DNA of 64,000 nt from Apoderus coryli. Lineage: Eukaryota; Arthropoda; Insecta; Coleoptera; Attelabidae. Below are positions 23,156 through 33,727 of the stretch, piece after piece. The DNA is taken from NCBI GenBank assembly GCA_911728435.2, contig OU452199.1, positions 37,087,253 through 37,151,252 of the forward strand. The letters run 5' to 3'. A program made the position numbers and the translations under genes. The first letter of the stretch is position 1. Each line of letters opens with the position of its first letter. The notes beneath the pieces were generated by a model. The model did no database searches. It saw only the letters and a list, made by a program, of their open reading frames with translations, and was not told the origin of the DNA.

Positions 23156-24689
23156 AGTGCTGTTTTGTATGGCGAAAAGTTGGATAGATTTAGGGATATT
23201 AAAAAATTGGTTCCAACATTTAGTATTCGACCCAATTTGACGCCATGCAAAAGTAACAAATTTAGTCAAACATTAAAAATTAATCTAACACACACACAAA
23301 CACCATCATCGCTTTTAGCCAAAAACCCCACGATTACCCGAATGCTCAAATAATATCAATAGTGGAATTGCAAATTCTGCTTACACTCACAAAATATCTA
23401 TTGAAACCGATAAATTCAAATGCAAATGAAAACCATTACCACCCGTATAATATAAACTAATAAACTTTCATTTTATTATGAGAAATGCATTGAAAATGAA
23501 ATTCCCACACATTTCACAAAGTTATTTCTATACAATATTTGCTACCAATATTAAACTACTTCAACTTTGTTTTTGAACCCACAATAATTATTATTTCGTT
23601 CTTCCTTCCTATAATTTCCCGAAATTGCCCTGTCAGTCATCTGAACATTTTTTAATTTGTACGAATCGCGAATACGAAGAATGGAATGTAATAAATCCGA
23701 TGACAGATTTATAACTGAAATGTCTAGTGGAATCATCATATTTGCTGTTGAGCCTTTTACTCCAATACTTTTTATCTGCTGCTAAGTTGGTTTTGTAAGC
23801 AATTATTTTATTACGAGAGACTAGAGTCAGTGTAAATATAAGAGACAGTAAAACCACTCTGAAATCTACTGGAAATATTGCGTATCTCACTCAGCCTCGG
23901 TCGCCACTCCTGCTTGGAGGAAGTTGGTGTCTCGATTGGTTCTGATTGATACGGGTTGTCCTGCAGCATGCACAAGAGTATTATTAAACCAGTAGCACCT
24001 TCTATTGTATGAGATTAAATAGTTTTTACTAAAATAAATAATAAAAAAAATGTAATTAAAAATGAAATAATAATAATAATTTATTATAACAAAAACTTTT
24101 GCATGTTTTTCCGCTAATAATCTTATATGGCATCCAAATAGAAGGGAAGGCCTCAGAATATCTTGGGTGAATCGCAAGCCAATTATATCTGACTTATCAG
24201 ACTGGTCTGAGTCAGACTGTTAGCGTTATAGTATTACAGTCTGCTTGAAATGTGTTAGCTTCTATTTTTAAATGTCAAAGCTAAGCCGATTCTCCATTGA
24301 GCCTGTGCCTAACTAACCTAAGTTGAGTAAAAAGAAGGGTAAAATAAAAATAATGAAAATAGACACAAGTGTACATAAAAAAAAAAGGAAATACTGCAAG
24401 CCACAAAAAGTTAAATAAACTTTCAAGTCTCGTATCGTTGTCCAATATCAAATCAAAAATAACAATAACACTTCACTTATTTATTATTATCTACTAAGGC
24501 ATGTTTCGACGATATTAAGGTAAGTGATAAGGGTATCCATGAAGTTTAGATGCGATATATGAAAATCATCCTTCGAATTTTGAAGTAGAATGTTGCGCAA
24601 GGTAGCAGCAACGTACTGAGCCACACGAGATGTAACTATCTTAAACAACAAAACATAATACAAATAATAAATCAAACAGCCAGTCTAGG
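23156..24689. other. No gene seen
   Basis: AT-rich, with an AAT microsatellite near 24067-24085. Short open stretches on the minus strand (23551-24177) show no recognised motif. Confidence 0.4.
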
Positions 24690-25108
24690 TTCTTGTAAAT
24701 TTATTAGAAAAGGAGTAATATGAGCTGCAAAGGGAACTTTGCACACGAATCTAATACAACATGCATCCTGTATACGTTGCAGTGTGTTTTTATTATAATT
24801 TGCCAAATAATAGTAATATACTTGAGAACAGTAGTCAGTCAATGATTTTATTATCCCTTTGTAGTTCTATCTAGTATAAACTTTAGAAAAAAAGAATTAC
24901 TGTGTAATTATTGTGAGCAGTGACCATTAAAACTCATTTTACTATCAATTAGTATACCCAAATCCTTAACGTTATACACCCACTGCACCAAAACACCACC
25001 AGAAGCCCGAATCAACTCAGGATAGCGTTTATTCTCAATACACAGAGCGACAGCTTTCTTAAGAGAAAACAACACCCAAATTTGATCAGCAGAATATACA
25101 TATATCAA
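24690..25108 (-). pseudogene. LINE C-terminal region, decayed
   Basis: Minus strand: VYNVKDLGILIDSKMSFNGH (the thumb motif KDLGIxxDSKLSF of CR1/Jockey LINEs), then after disruption LTDYCSQVYYYYLANYNKNT LQ and RIQDACCIRFVCKVPFAAHI TPFLINL, a typical LINE C-terminus. Catalytic RT is missing. Confidence 0.75.
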
Positions 25109-25864
25109 TGGTGATGTCAGAATACGGACTACTATCTCTGAAAACCCTCAGAAGTAGAAATTAAGTTACAAAAAGTGAACTTTTAGTCAAAACTTACTTT
25201 GAAAAAAGAAAACAATATAAAATCTAATTATTATTATTGAACTATCATTAAAATTTGGCCGGCACAACTCGCCCTGAGTTGTTTGTTCTCAATCGGTTTA
25301 TTTTCCATTACGAAATTACAGTGTTTTCATAAAAATTAGCGAGGACAACAACGCTGTCTAAGGTTCTCTTTATGTAGACTGCATAATATGTCTTAAATGT
25401 TAACCAACAAACATTCTTCACTTCAGACAAACTTTGTGGCATCCACGTCGACATACTGCAATTATTTTCCACAACACCCTAAAATCCTGCAATGCAGTTT
25501 CATTCTCACTCACAGATAGAAGCGAACAAACTTTACACATCTATGTACTATCATAATATCTCTTTCTGCCTAGGTACCTCTCGCTTTCTCTCTGTCGCAT
25601 AACCAAAACTATCTACCACTACCAGTATAATAATATTTATACTAAAATTACAAATTCAAATGTCAAAACATATTCAAATAGCACAGAATATTTGCCCTGC
25701 CTAAGGCACGGTTATATTTTTAGTTTTCAGCGGACAGATTAGCATTCTATTAAAAGTTGCTTTCTCGCTTTTGATTTTTATGTCGGCGTTGACGGTTGGT
25801 CTTAAATATTATAATTGGTTCCCCAAGAATATGAGATTTTTGTTCATGGAAAACATAAAAATTA

Positions 25865-25895
25865 GGGATGCCTACAGTGTTGGCGAAACATGTCG
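25865..25895 (+). other. Hammerhead-like GAAACATGTC motif, relic
   Basis: GATGCCTACAGTGTTGGC precedes GAAACATGTCG. GCC/GGC form a short stem II and the GAAAC-ATGTC part is identical to the Penelope motif, but the CUGANGA core is not recognisable. Probably a decayed Penelope-type end. Confidence 0.4.
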
Positions 25896-26518
25896 TTATT
25901 ATTATAAAAAATAAATTGAAAATACAGTGAAGTTTACACCCATACTTTTTTTACCGGTTAAAACGATTCGGCTTATAGCGAACTTCTTTTTATTAATCTA
26001 AAATATGTGTTTTTCTTTTAAAACGAACTTGTCTCGATTGACAGACGACTGGTAACGGGGATTCACCGGCCGCACGGCCGGGAATCGAGGGACTTTCCCA
26101 AATTTGTTGGTTGAGTAGTTATAGTAACTTATTAATGTGCTTTTGTCAAGTTTGGCTTGGCAAAAAGTTAGCCGTGAAACCATTACTAACTTATTTTAAG
26201 CATATGGGGGATTTTTAATATAAAAAGGTGGATATGACTCGGATGATGATCTTCCACTTAACTAATGGTTAGAAAAACATCAGCAAGAACCAGAATCTCA
26301 TCATGAGTACGAATCCGAAAAAAATATGCAAAATTTAGTGGAAGAACAAATTAAAAGGGAATTTTGTGACTTCAGTTTTAACGAAAACGTGAGCATTGAT
26401 CATGGCAATGTAGCAAGAGAAATGTTGACCGATGAGCATATTATAGACTAAAAAATATTAACTATTATATATCACTGCCAAGAGAAAAAATAATGCAATG
26501 TAAAGACATTAAAATATA

Positions 26519-26661
26519 CAGGGTGTCCCATTAGAAAAATTATAAGTTTGAGTCATAACTCAAAAACGGTACCTCCCGAAAAATTCTTGCGAAAACGGGA
26601 CTCTTCTATCTTTACTAATAACCAAGAAACCCGGCGATTACAACGAAATTGGGACACCCTG
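26519..26661. mobile_element. 143-bp MITE with TA duplication
   Basis: Termini CAGGGTGTCCCATTAG and AATTGGGACACCCTG, flanked by TA on both sides (26517-26518 and 26662-26663). Same family as 21275-21482. Confidence 0.88.
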
Positions 26662-26744
26662 TACTTATCTAGTTATAAGACATATTTTTGATACTTTTGC
26701 ATTTTTTAAAATTTATACAAGAAGTCGCCACTATACGCGGGTTT

Positions 26745-27190
26745 ATGTTATTATAATTTGCTTCCCGATGACATGAGGAGCTGTCAATCTGAGAAGCAAT
26801 TTAGAAGACTGTTAAAGACATTTTTAACTGAAAACGCTTTCTACACCTTAACAGAGTTCCGTGAGTCACTACAATGACGACCTATGTGTTTGTTTTGTTT
26901 GCAGTTATTTTGTTTGTTTGATTTTGTTGTTGTATATTTTGTGTGTTTGACATATTTGTATTTTAATGTATTTTTATTTTCTTTTAAGTTTGGACTAAGA
27001 TATTTTTTATTTACATATTTTTTTATATCTAAATTTAATTATATTAAACTTGCCTGTTAAAACATACATATGATAGGTATTTTAAAAGCATATTATGGAT
27101 TTGTTAATTTGACTGTGATTATGAAATATTGACTTGCCTATGTACTTTCTTGTACTTATTGATGGCGAAATAAATATTTGATTTGATTAT
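26745..27190 (+). mobile_element. LINE 3' end with C-terminal codons and tail
   Basis: The C-terminus LPDDMRSCQSEKQFRRLLKT FLTENAFYTLTEF ends at TGA near 26876, followed by a T-rich 3' UTR and an AAATATTTGATTTGAT tail. The same organisation occurs at 11461-11868. It is strongly 5'-truncated. Confidence 0.75.
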
Positions 27191-27349
27191 ACTTAAGAAT
27201 ATAAAATATTTGTGTACTGTTTTTAGTTTTATTAATATTTGGTACTAATAATAAAAACAAAAGATTTGTTATCTATTACTGAATATAACGAACCCTATTC
27301 TGTTTGTTTTTGAAGTTCGTTATATGTGGACATGACTGTATTTAAAAAA

Positions 27350-28118
27350 TTGTTTGACTTCTTAAGTGAAAAAAAAAGTTAATATGAATTTCCAACAACT
27401 ATTGGCTAATTAAATTAAATTCTTAATATAGATAATAATAACATAATGCTAAACTTCACTAAAAACATTGTTGAGCACCGTAAACATCGATTAACATAAC
27501 CAAGATTTATATAATATATAATCTAACAATATTTTTTCACACATAACATAACTCAAATCCAATTTCCTTATTTTTTCTCTGCCTTATCACAAGCCGAAAA
27601 GAAACTCATATAAAAGTTACATAAAACTTTGTCATCTGAAAATATGTTTTTCTTCTCGTCATCTTTCCCAATGTTTAAACATTATACGAAAAATAAATTT
27701 GTACGCAACACCAATAAAGGGAATATAAGTTTTTTTTCCACCATTCGCTTAAAGATTTGAATTTCTTTTCGGTATCTAAAGGAATAAAAGTTTCATAAGT
27801 TAAGAAAAAAAAAGCTGCTTTTATTGAACTTCACAAAGTATACTTAATAATAATAAGGTGTTTCTCAAGAATGTACTTAAGATGAGAAGTGAACCGCGAA
27901 TATTCGGTGAAGTCAAAAGGTTTCTTTAAACAAGTATTAAAGGGAAACTGTGTCAAGATTTCTTAAAAAAGTGTGTAGGGAAGGAAAGTTGGATGATGTA
28001 GATATTCTTTCAAAATTTTAATGGGCATCAGTACATTTGCTTCAGTTCCCAACAAATATAAAAGCAATTTTATTTTGTATTTTATTATGGCATATTTTTC
28101 TTCATTCAACTTGAAAGA
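27350..28118. other. No gene; one dispersed tail repeat
   Basis: TATGAATTTCCAACAACTAT TGGCTAATT (27385-27413) closely matches the 41-bp terminal tail of the Penelope element (21094-21125). Nothing else recognised. Confidence 0.5.
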
Positions 28119-28330
28119 ACTATATTTATTTTCATTATTTATATTTCACAACACGGTTCTTAACTATTGACTATTCACTTCATTTCTGACTGTCTGTCCC
28201 TCTCACGCTGGCTTTATATATGATTTGTTTCTTTCTCGTTAATACTGGTGTGTTCTACAACATTCTGGCGCGCGTACGTCTATACCCTATTTGTACGGCG
28301 AGCGAGGCACATTCTACCAAATTCACTTTT
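28119..28330. repeat. Dispersed repeat, possible LTR (second copy at 58337-58640)
   Basis: Shared blocks with 58440-58640 include TATATTTATTTTCA, GACTGTCTGTCCCTCTC and ACATTCTGGCGCGCGTACGT. The GC-rich end contrasts with the surroundings. In the other copy TGTAAC could be a 5' LTR end and CA followed by TTCTGG could be the LTR end plus a primer-binding site, but no matching tRNA was recognised and no internal gag-pol is present. Confidence 0.5.
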
Positions 28331-29410
28331 TGAATATTCGTCACAATATAATATACTATATACAAATCAAAATGAAACCTCTAATGTTGGGAAACCCTTT
28401 AGATCAAATTAAAGAAATAAATTAAATTTGAAAGCACAAAAAATTAAGAATAAAAAAAGTTAATTAACCCATATAATATAGAAAAAATATTATTAAAATG
28501 CGTAGACGCAACACCAAAATAAAAGATCTGTCCAAAATCAGCTAACATTACAAATCTGTATTCTTAAAAACGCTGGGTGAGGTGTGTGCGGGCAACAGCG
28601 GGAGTATGTATAGCGATGCACAGATCCTTCTAAGGTAGACCAACTAGAATAGTAAAGGCTATTCGCGACGTACATGATGTTCGCTCATTTGGATAAGAAT
28701 TGTTAATATTCTGCAATATTTTGTCAATATAAAAACTGCAAGCAGAATCCCGTAATGCAATGCAATTAAAGTAATATTAACATACTTAATTTTTGGAGGT
28801 TCTGCAGCCGCCCCTGCTCTGTGTATTATCTAAAATCCATATCCGGAAATCTGGAGTGAGAAAAAGAAATTTCCAGAACTACTCAATTATGTATCTAACA
28901 TAAACTGTCGCAATGCACAGAGAACAGAGACAGTTTGAAAGTAATTTTATTTGAAACGTCTGTGTTGGAAAAAAGTTTTAAGACTAGAAAGTTTCAGTTT
29001 TTAATATTATTTTTACTTTTGTGAAAAATAAAAATTGTATCTTTCACAGAAACTGTGAAATATATTTTAACAAGATGTTCGGTAGTAAATGGAATACACA
29101 AAATGGCTGAAACTCGAAGACTAATATTCAATTATTTTTTTGATATTGAACGAATCACCACTTGAATAAACATTAATTCGAAAGCAGTCGCTCTGTAGCA
29201 AACATGGACCATAGACATAATCACAATGATTAAATTGTGATAAAACAAGCGTATTACAAAGTAAGGACTTGTTGTTCTGAAAATTTTATAGATGCTGATT
29301 AGAAAATATAATTTTCAGTTTGGAGTATCTTTTTTGGAGCAAGAAGGAGACGTGATCAACAAATTTAAGATGTATATCATTAGAACGCCGCGCTTTTTTG
29401 CCTTTAAAGA
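28331..29410. other. No gene seen
   Basis: AT-rich sequence without recognised repeat, exon or open frame. Confidence 0.45.
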
Positions 29411-30300
29411 CTGATTATAATAATAATAATAATAATAATAAATTTATTTGTAGTTCAACATAACATAAAATTCTACAATACATACATTTATAATGCATAA
29501 ACACAAAGGAACTACAAAATGGGTTAGATGGCAGTTAAAAACTGATATAGAAATCTAACCCCAAAAATCAATTACAAATTCTAAAAAAAAAAAAATACCA
29601 CTGTACACATAATTAGGGAAATATAAAGGGTGTCTCGTGTAGCGCAATCAAAAATAACCAAAAATAACTAGAAATAATCACTATCAAATACCCATGTTTA
29701 TCTATTTTTATTTTAAAATTTATCTTTAACAAACCACCAAAATATATGACACTAGACTATTCATGATTTATTCATAGGTTATGCAAATTTAACCTGCATT
29801 GATCAAAGATAGATAATTTATTGGTTTTTCTTTGGAAAGAAACAATACAATTGAGTGTCATCGGCGTACATATGAATTTTACATTTATTTAAAACAGAGG
29901 CAAAGTGGCATGTATATAAAGGGTGAAAAACAGTGGACCTAGAATAAATCCCTGTGGTACACCCCTAATTACAGATGTCGCCGATGACAATTGACCTAAA
30001 TAGGATACTCTTTGAGGCCTATTATTTAAATAATTCTTCAAAAGTAACACAGCCGACAAAATGAAATAAGGACAATAGCAAATTGTGGTTAATTGTGCCA
30101 AGTGCTTACTAAAATCGAACAGAATCCATACACCATAAAGTTTTTTATCTGGACTAGTTAGGATGCCATCCGTTATATTCAATAAAGCCGTACCACAACT
30201 ATAGCCAGCTGGAAAACCTGATTGAGTTTCGGGAAGGATACCACATTTTTGGAGATGCACATGAATTTCCTGATCTATTATCTTCTCTAGGACTTTTGGT
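29411..30300 (-). mobile_element. 5'-truncated LINE with RT and (AAT)n tail
   Basis: The minus strand opens with PKVLEKIIDQEIHVHLQKCG and ILPETQSGFPAGYSCGTAL, continues through WILFDFSKHLAQL (the first catalytic Asp region) and VIRGVPQGFILGPLFFTLYI. A frameshift follows, and HMYADDTQLYCF keeps the YADD catalytic box near 29845. The 3' end carries an AAT microsatellite at 29417-29441. Its 5' truncation point abuts a mariner relic. Inactive because of truncation and the frameshift. Confidence 0.84.
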
Positions 30301-30314
30301 TAAAAAGTCGTTAA

Positions 30315-30645
30315 CTTAGTTTCGTTGTGGTCGCACCAGTCCAAGTGACTCTGAACGTTCAGGTCGCCCCAAAAGAAGGCGTTACGCCAGAGATAGTTGA
30401 TAAAATCCATGGAATGATATTGGACGATCTCAACTGAGCGGGTGCATCACACCGCAGTACATTTCGACTATTTCCTGTTTCAAAACAAACAGATATTTTG
30501 AGGGTCTTGAGGAATCTTTTTATTTAGCAGGAATAAAAAAATTAGAAACACGTTGGACTAAATGCATGGAACTAAGAGGGGATTATGTAGAAAAATTAAA
30601 TGATTTTTGAAAAAAAATAACGGACTTATCAGACCACCCACGTAA
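30315..30645 (+). pseudogene. mariner relic with large internal deletion
   Basis: SERSGRPKEGVTPEIVDKIH GMILDD (N-terminal linker region) is followed after a short gap by DYFLFQNKQI, EESFYLAGIKKLETRWTKCM and ELRGDYVEKL, the mariner C-terminus, ending at TGA near 30609. The catalytic centre has been deleted. TATCAGACCACCCACG near 30630 resembles a right terminus. It belongs to the same family as 51294-52141. Confidence 0.78.
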
Positions 30646-31089
30646 ATAAACTTTTCTATTCTTAATATACAGTGTGTCGATGAAATAAAAATGTTTTCAA
30701 GCTATTGTAAATAATTATATTTTTTTTGTAGAGAAACGGAATGTATATAACGGAAATTTTAGAAGAGACCGAAAAGTCTTAAAATGAAATCAGCTAGTAT
30801 CACCGAAACAGTAATTTATATAGAGGGCAACAAAAATACAAACTTTTATTTACGAATCATGCGCCAGTTTTAAGTTTCTAGACATTAACAAAAGATCGCA
30901 TTTGCGTCAATACACGCCAATAATAGTAGTAACACTTAGTTCCAAAATTAGTGAAAATCGTTAAAGGCGTTTAGAAATTATTCCGGAAAAACGATCTTAA
31001 TATGAGAACTTTAGAGGCAAAACGAAGTAACATTGGATATTTAAGCTCCGTTATGCTGGCCAACCCATGAATAAAAAACCGTTTAATCT

Positions 31090-31415
31090 AAACTGAAGAT
31101 AGATGGAAAGTTACCAAAACCAGTAACCAGCGATGAAGACAATATTCTGAATGTTTTGGCTTATTTTTTGGCAAATCCTCAGTTTCATCCTTTTAAATTA
31201 ACAAAAGTTCAGCATTTGAAACCCGAGGATTACCAACGTCGAAACCAATTTTGTGAAACTATTCTGATACACATTCAAGAAGACCCAAATTAAAAAAAAA
31301 AAAATATATTGGCAGATGTAGCCAAGTTTTTTCGGGAAGGTATTCTTAATAGAAGAAATTAATATATTTGGGCTAATCAAAATCCGCATGCAGTTAGGTA
31401 ATGGGATTTCAATAA
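31090..31415 (+). pseudogene. Tc1/mariner-like transposase relic
   Basis: PVTSDEDNILNVLAYFLANP QFHPF, KLTKVQHLKPEDYQRRNQFC ETIL, then REGILNRRNYIWANQNPHA. This order matches insect transposases with FHPYH...LxEDDFxxRxxFCxW...NRHNxHYWAxxNPH. Multiple stops are present. Confidence 0.65.
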
Positions 31416-32588
31416 AAATTTAGTGTAAATGCTTTTTGCCTTTTCAAAAACAATCAAATAAAATTTTCAGCTAGGTGTCCATTATGTGTGCTAGCATTTT
31501 GGAAAAAAAAGGGGCAGCGTATCGATCCGCTTATTTTTAGTTGGGACATTTGTAGTTAAAAGTTGTACAGTGGGCACCTTGTATAAATGAGAACAATAGA
31601 CCTATAAAAGACAAATCTATCTATTTAGAAAAAGATGACCAGACTTCAAGTACATATTTTGAGGTATACTGTGAAGCTTGCGTTCACACACAAACGCTTA
31701 CTGAACCCATTATATAGTTCGCATAGTATAACCTTGTCCATTATTTACATTAAATATACCTCCTCGCTCATTAAAGACCGATATACCAAATTCGTTCTAA
31801 TGTAGGTACTATAATTACATTACTGTAACAGAATACTCGTATAAAGTTTTAATATTATATTTAGCTCTATTTCCCGTTAACAGTACCACGCTTAAACAGT
31901 TGCAAATAACTACTTAGACCCAAAAAAAATATACTTTTATATACCCGATATCTACCATCTGTTTGAATACATCATGACACTGTAATTACAATTTTATATA
32001 ATAATATATAAACAACGAAACCATGAATTTTTAAAACCGTTTGAATTATTGAGAAACTAGTATTTTATGTTGGTGTATTACTGGCTGGCAAAGCGACATT
32101 AAATCGTTTACAACATTTATTAGGTCTGGAGTAAAGGTGATCCTTAGAGAGCTGACCAAGCTGGGTACAGGAAAAACTTTTATATTCTTGGAAAATTGAA
32201 CTTTATACGATATGTATATAATAGAGGAATTTAACGGTTTAAATAATATAAAAACTAATAAACTCGAAAACTTATTTTATGAGAGAAACAAGAAAACTGG
32301 AAATACTAGGTGGTTTTATCTTCGTAGTTCACAAATAACATCAAAAGCATGATCCTACTACAAATTTTCGTCAAAATTCTTTGGAAAATGCCGACAAATA
32401 TGAATTTTAAGGTTTTTTGTGGTACTTTGCGAGGCGAGGATATTTGAATGAGGTGTTAGCCTTTAAAGCATTAGCAAAATATAGATTAGGTACTGTACAA
32501 AAACAAGGATTCATTGAAATAGTCATACAAGGAAATGGAGCAAAATATGGGGCTTGATTTTATCTGGTAGCACCCTATGGCATAGATA
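31416..32588. other. No gene seen
   Basis: AT-rich, no recognised coding or terminal repeat. Confidence 0.45.
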
Positions 32589-32967
32589 CAATGTGGTCAT
32601 TTTATCTTGATATTTTGATTGATATTTTCAAAGATAGAATGTCGAACCAAAAAACATACTTGTATTTTTTTTAATAGCTCGTTAAATAGCCTGTTTTATT
32701 CAGATTTTAATGATATACGACACTTTATTTAGGTATTGTATCAGTAGTTTTCGATTAATTTGCAAAAAAAAAAACCGAATTACCATAAAATGCTATAATC
32801 TTAATAACCCATTACCATTATTAGAATCAAATTTGTGTCAAAACTGACGTTTATCAGTGTAATTCGGATCATTTTTAGCAAATTAATCGAAAACCACTAC
32901 CTAAAGTGTCATATATCATTAAAATCAGAATAAAGCAGCCTATCAATAAACAGGGTACAAAAAATAC

Positions 32968-33018
32968 CCTGTCCAGCGGTGTTCCGCTGCTGACGAGACC
33001 AATCGAGGTCGAAACAGG
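32968..33018 (+). ncRNA. Type III hammerhead ribozyme
   Basis: All parts fit. Stem III pairs CCTGT (32968-32972) with ACAGG (33014-33018). The cleavage triplet is GTC, with cleavage expected after C32973. Stem I is CAGCGG-TGTT-CCGCTG (32974-32989), a perfect 6-bp hairpin. The core box CTGACGA (32990-32996) matches CUGANGA. Stem II is GACC-AATCGA-GGTC (32997-33010). The second box GAAA is at 33011-33014. Every invariant core position of the family is present. Activity is predicted from sequence, not shown. Confidence 0.88.
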
Positions 33019-33082
33019 AGGAGCGGATTGCACGATTGTATCGTGCGATTGCGCACTATTCGTGCACACGCATCCATCCACA

Positions 33083-33132
33083 GTTTTCGAGCTCATGGTG
33101 CTCTCATCAGTACGGTAAGGAAACCGTATAAC
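33083..33132 (-). ncRNA. Hammerhead-like motif on the opposite strand, left arm of palindrome
   Basis: Mirror copy of 33369-33418 through the palindrome (coordinates sum to 66501). On the minus strand CTGATGA occupies 33104-33110 and GAAA 33085-33088, with the same stems. No base difference from the right-arm motif is seen across the core, so both polarities of an RNA from this element would carry a hammerhead. Confidence 0.68.
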
Positions 33133-33368
33133 GTAAGAAAACAGTCCATACCGACTGTGAAACAGGTGTGTTCTTGCACATGTGTGACAGCTACCTCAAC
33201 GTACGGTCTGGGGTCTCGCGACTCCCGCCTGGTTGAGATGCTTTTCCTTTGATTAGTACTAATCTCAACCAGGCGGGAGTCGCGAGACCCCAGACCGTAC
33301 GTTGAGGTAGCTGGCACACATGTACAAGAACACACCTGTCTCACAGTCGGTATGGACTGTTTTCTTAC

Positions 33369-33418
33369 GTTATACGGTTTCCTTACCGTACTGATGAGAG
33401 CACCATGAGCTCGAAAAC
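33369..33418 (+). ncRNA. Second hammerhead-like motif, right arm of palindrome
   Basis: Stem III is short, GTT (33369-33371) with AAC (33416-33418). The cleavage triplet is TTA, with the site after A33372. Stem I TACGGT-TTCCTT-ACCGTA is 33373-33390, the core CTGATGA 33391-33397, stem II GAGC-ACCATGA-GCTC 33398-33412, and GAAA 33413-33416. The catalytic core is canonical; the 3-bp stem III and UUA triplet suggest weak or dimer-dependent cleavage. Confidence 0.7.
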
Positions 33419-33727
33419 TGTGGATGGATGCGTGCGTCCACTCTCACTGTCCACTAGATACTAATAAACAGGGTATTCCGTTAAAAAAAACGCACTTGTT
33501 GTCGTATCTTTTCCAAAATGAGTTTTCTGTTTTTTACTAATAAAAAATTTCGCAAGACGTTTTTTGGTTCGTCATGCTATTTTTGGAAATAAAAAAGTTA
33601 CATCAAAACAAAATGATATCAAGATAAAATGACCACACTGTAAACATTGATTTCGAAAATGTTTTAATTTTGGGCCAAATTTTTACTGCGATTTAGTCCA
33701 TTTTGTCGTTCTTTTTCTAAATATATA

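Larger units (their letters stand above)
26235..27345 (+). mobile_element. pogo/jerky-like element relic with nested insertions
   Basis: 26235-26448 reads LEKHQQEPESHHEYESEKN, VEEQIKREFCDFSFNENVSI and DHGNVAREMLTDEHIID, in the style of the acidic C-terminus of CENP-B/jerky-type transposases. At 27285-27345 the minus strand has CAGTCATGTCCACATATAAC GAAC, which resembles a Tigger-like terminus, and GGCTTATAGCGAAC occurs near 25970. A MITE (26519-26661) and a LINE 3' end (26745-27190) sit between. The assignment is tentative. Confidence 0.45.
32958..33462. mobile_element. Retrozyme-like element: hammerhead ribozymes plus giant palindrome
   Basis: The insertion is bounded by 13-bp direct repeats AATAAACAGGGTA at 32945-32957 and 33463-33475, a target-site duplication of the size left by target-primed retrotransposition. 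It is more GC-rich than its surroundings and has no coding capacity. It contains a complete type III hammerhead at 32968-33018 and then a palindrome with arms 33062-33239 and 33262-33439 and a 22-base loop; only about four or five mismatches were noticed. Each arm holds another hammerhead-like motif. Retrozymes are known small hammerhead-bearing non-autonomous retroelements that move through circular RNA. The palindrome with ribozymes on both strands is unusual. No poly(A) tail is seen. Confidence 0.75.
32589..33640. mobile_element. TA-flanked MITE carrying a 505-bp nested insertion
   Basis: Termini CAATGTGGTCATTTTATCTT at 32589 and the near reverse complement ending CCACACTG at 33640, with TA on both sides. 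Inner subterminal inverted repeats pair about 32693-32765 with 32876-32945. Removing the insertion and one copy of its 13-bp duplication leaves a MITE of about 534 bp. Confidence 0.82.

Noticed and set aside
33028..33344. Overlapping open frames on both strands in the palindrome as coding
   Set aside because: They mirror each other because of the inverted repeat and carry no protein motif; the ribozyme structure explains the sequence better.
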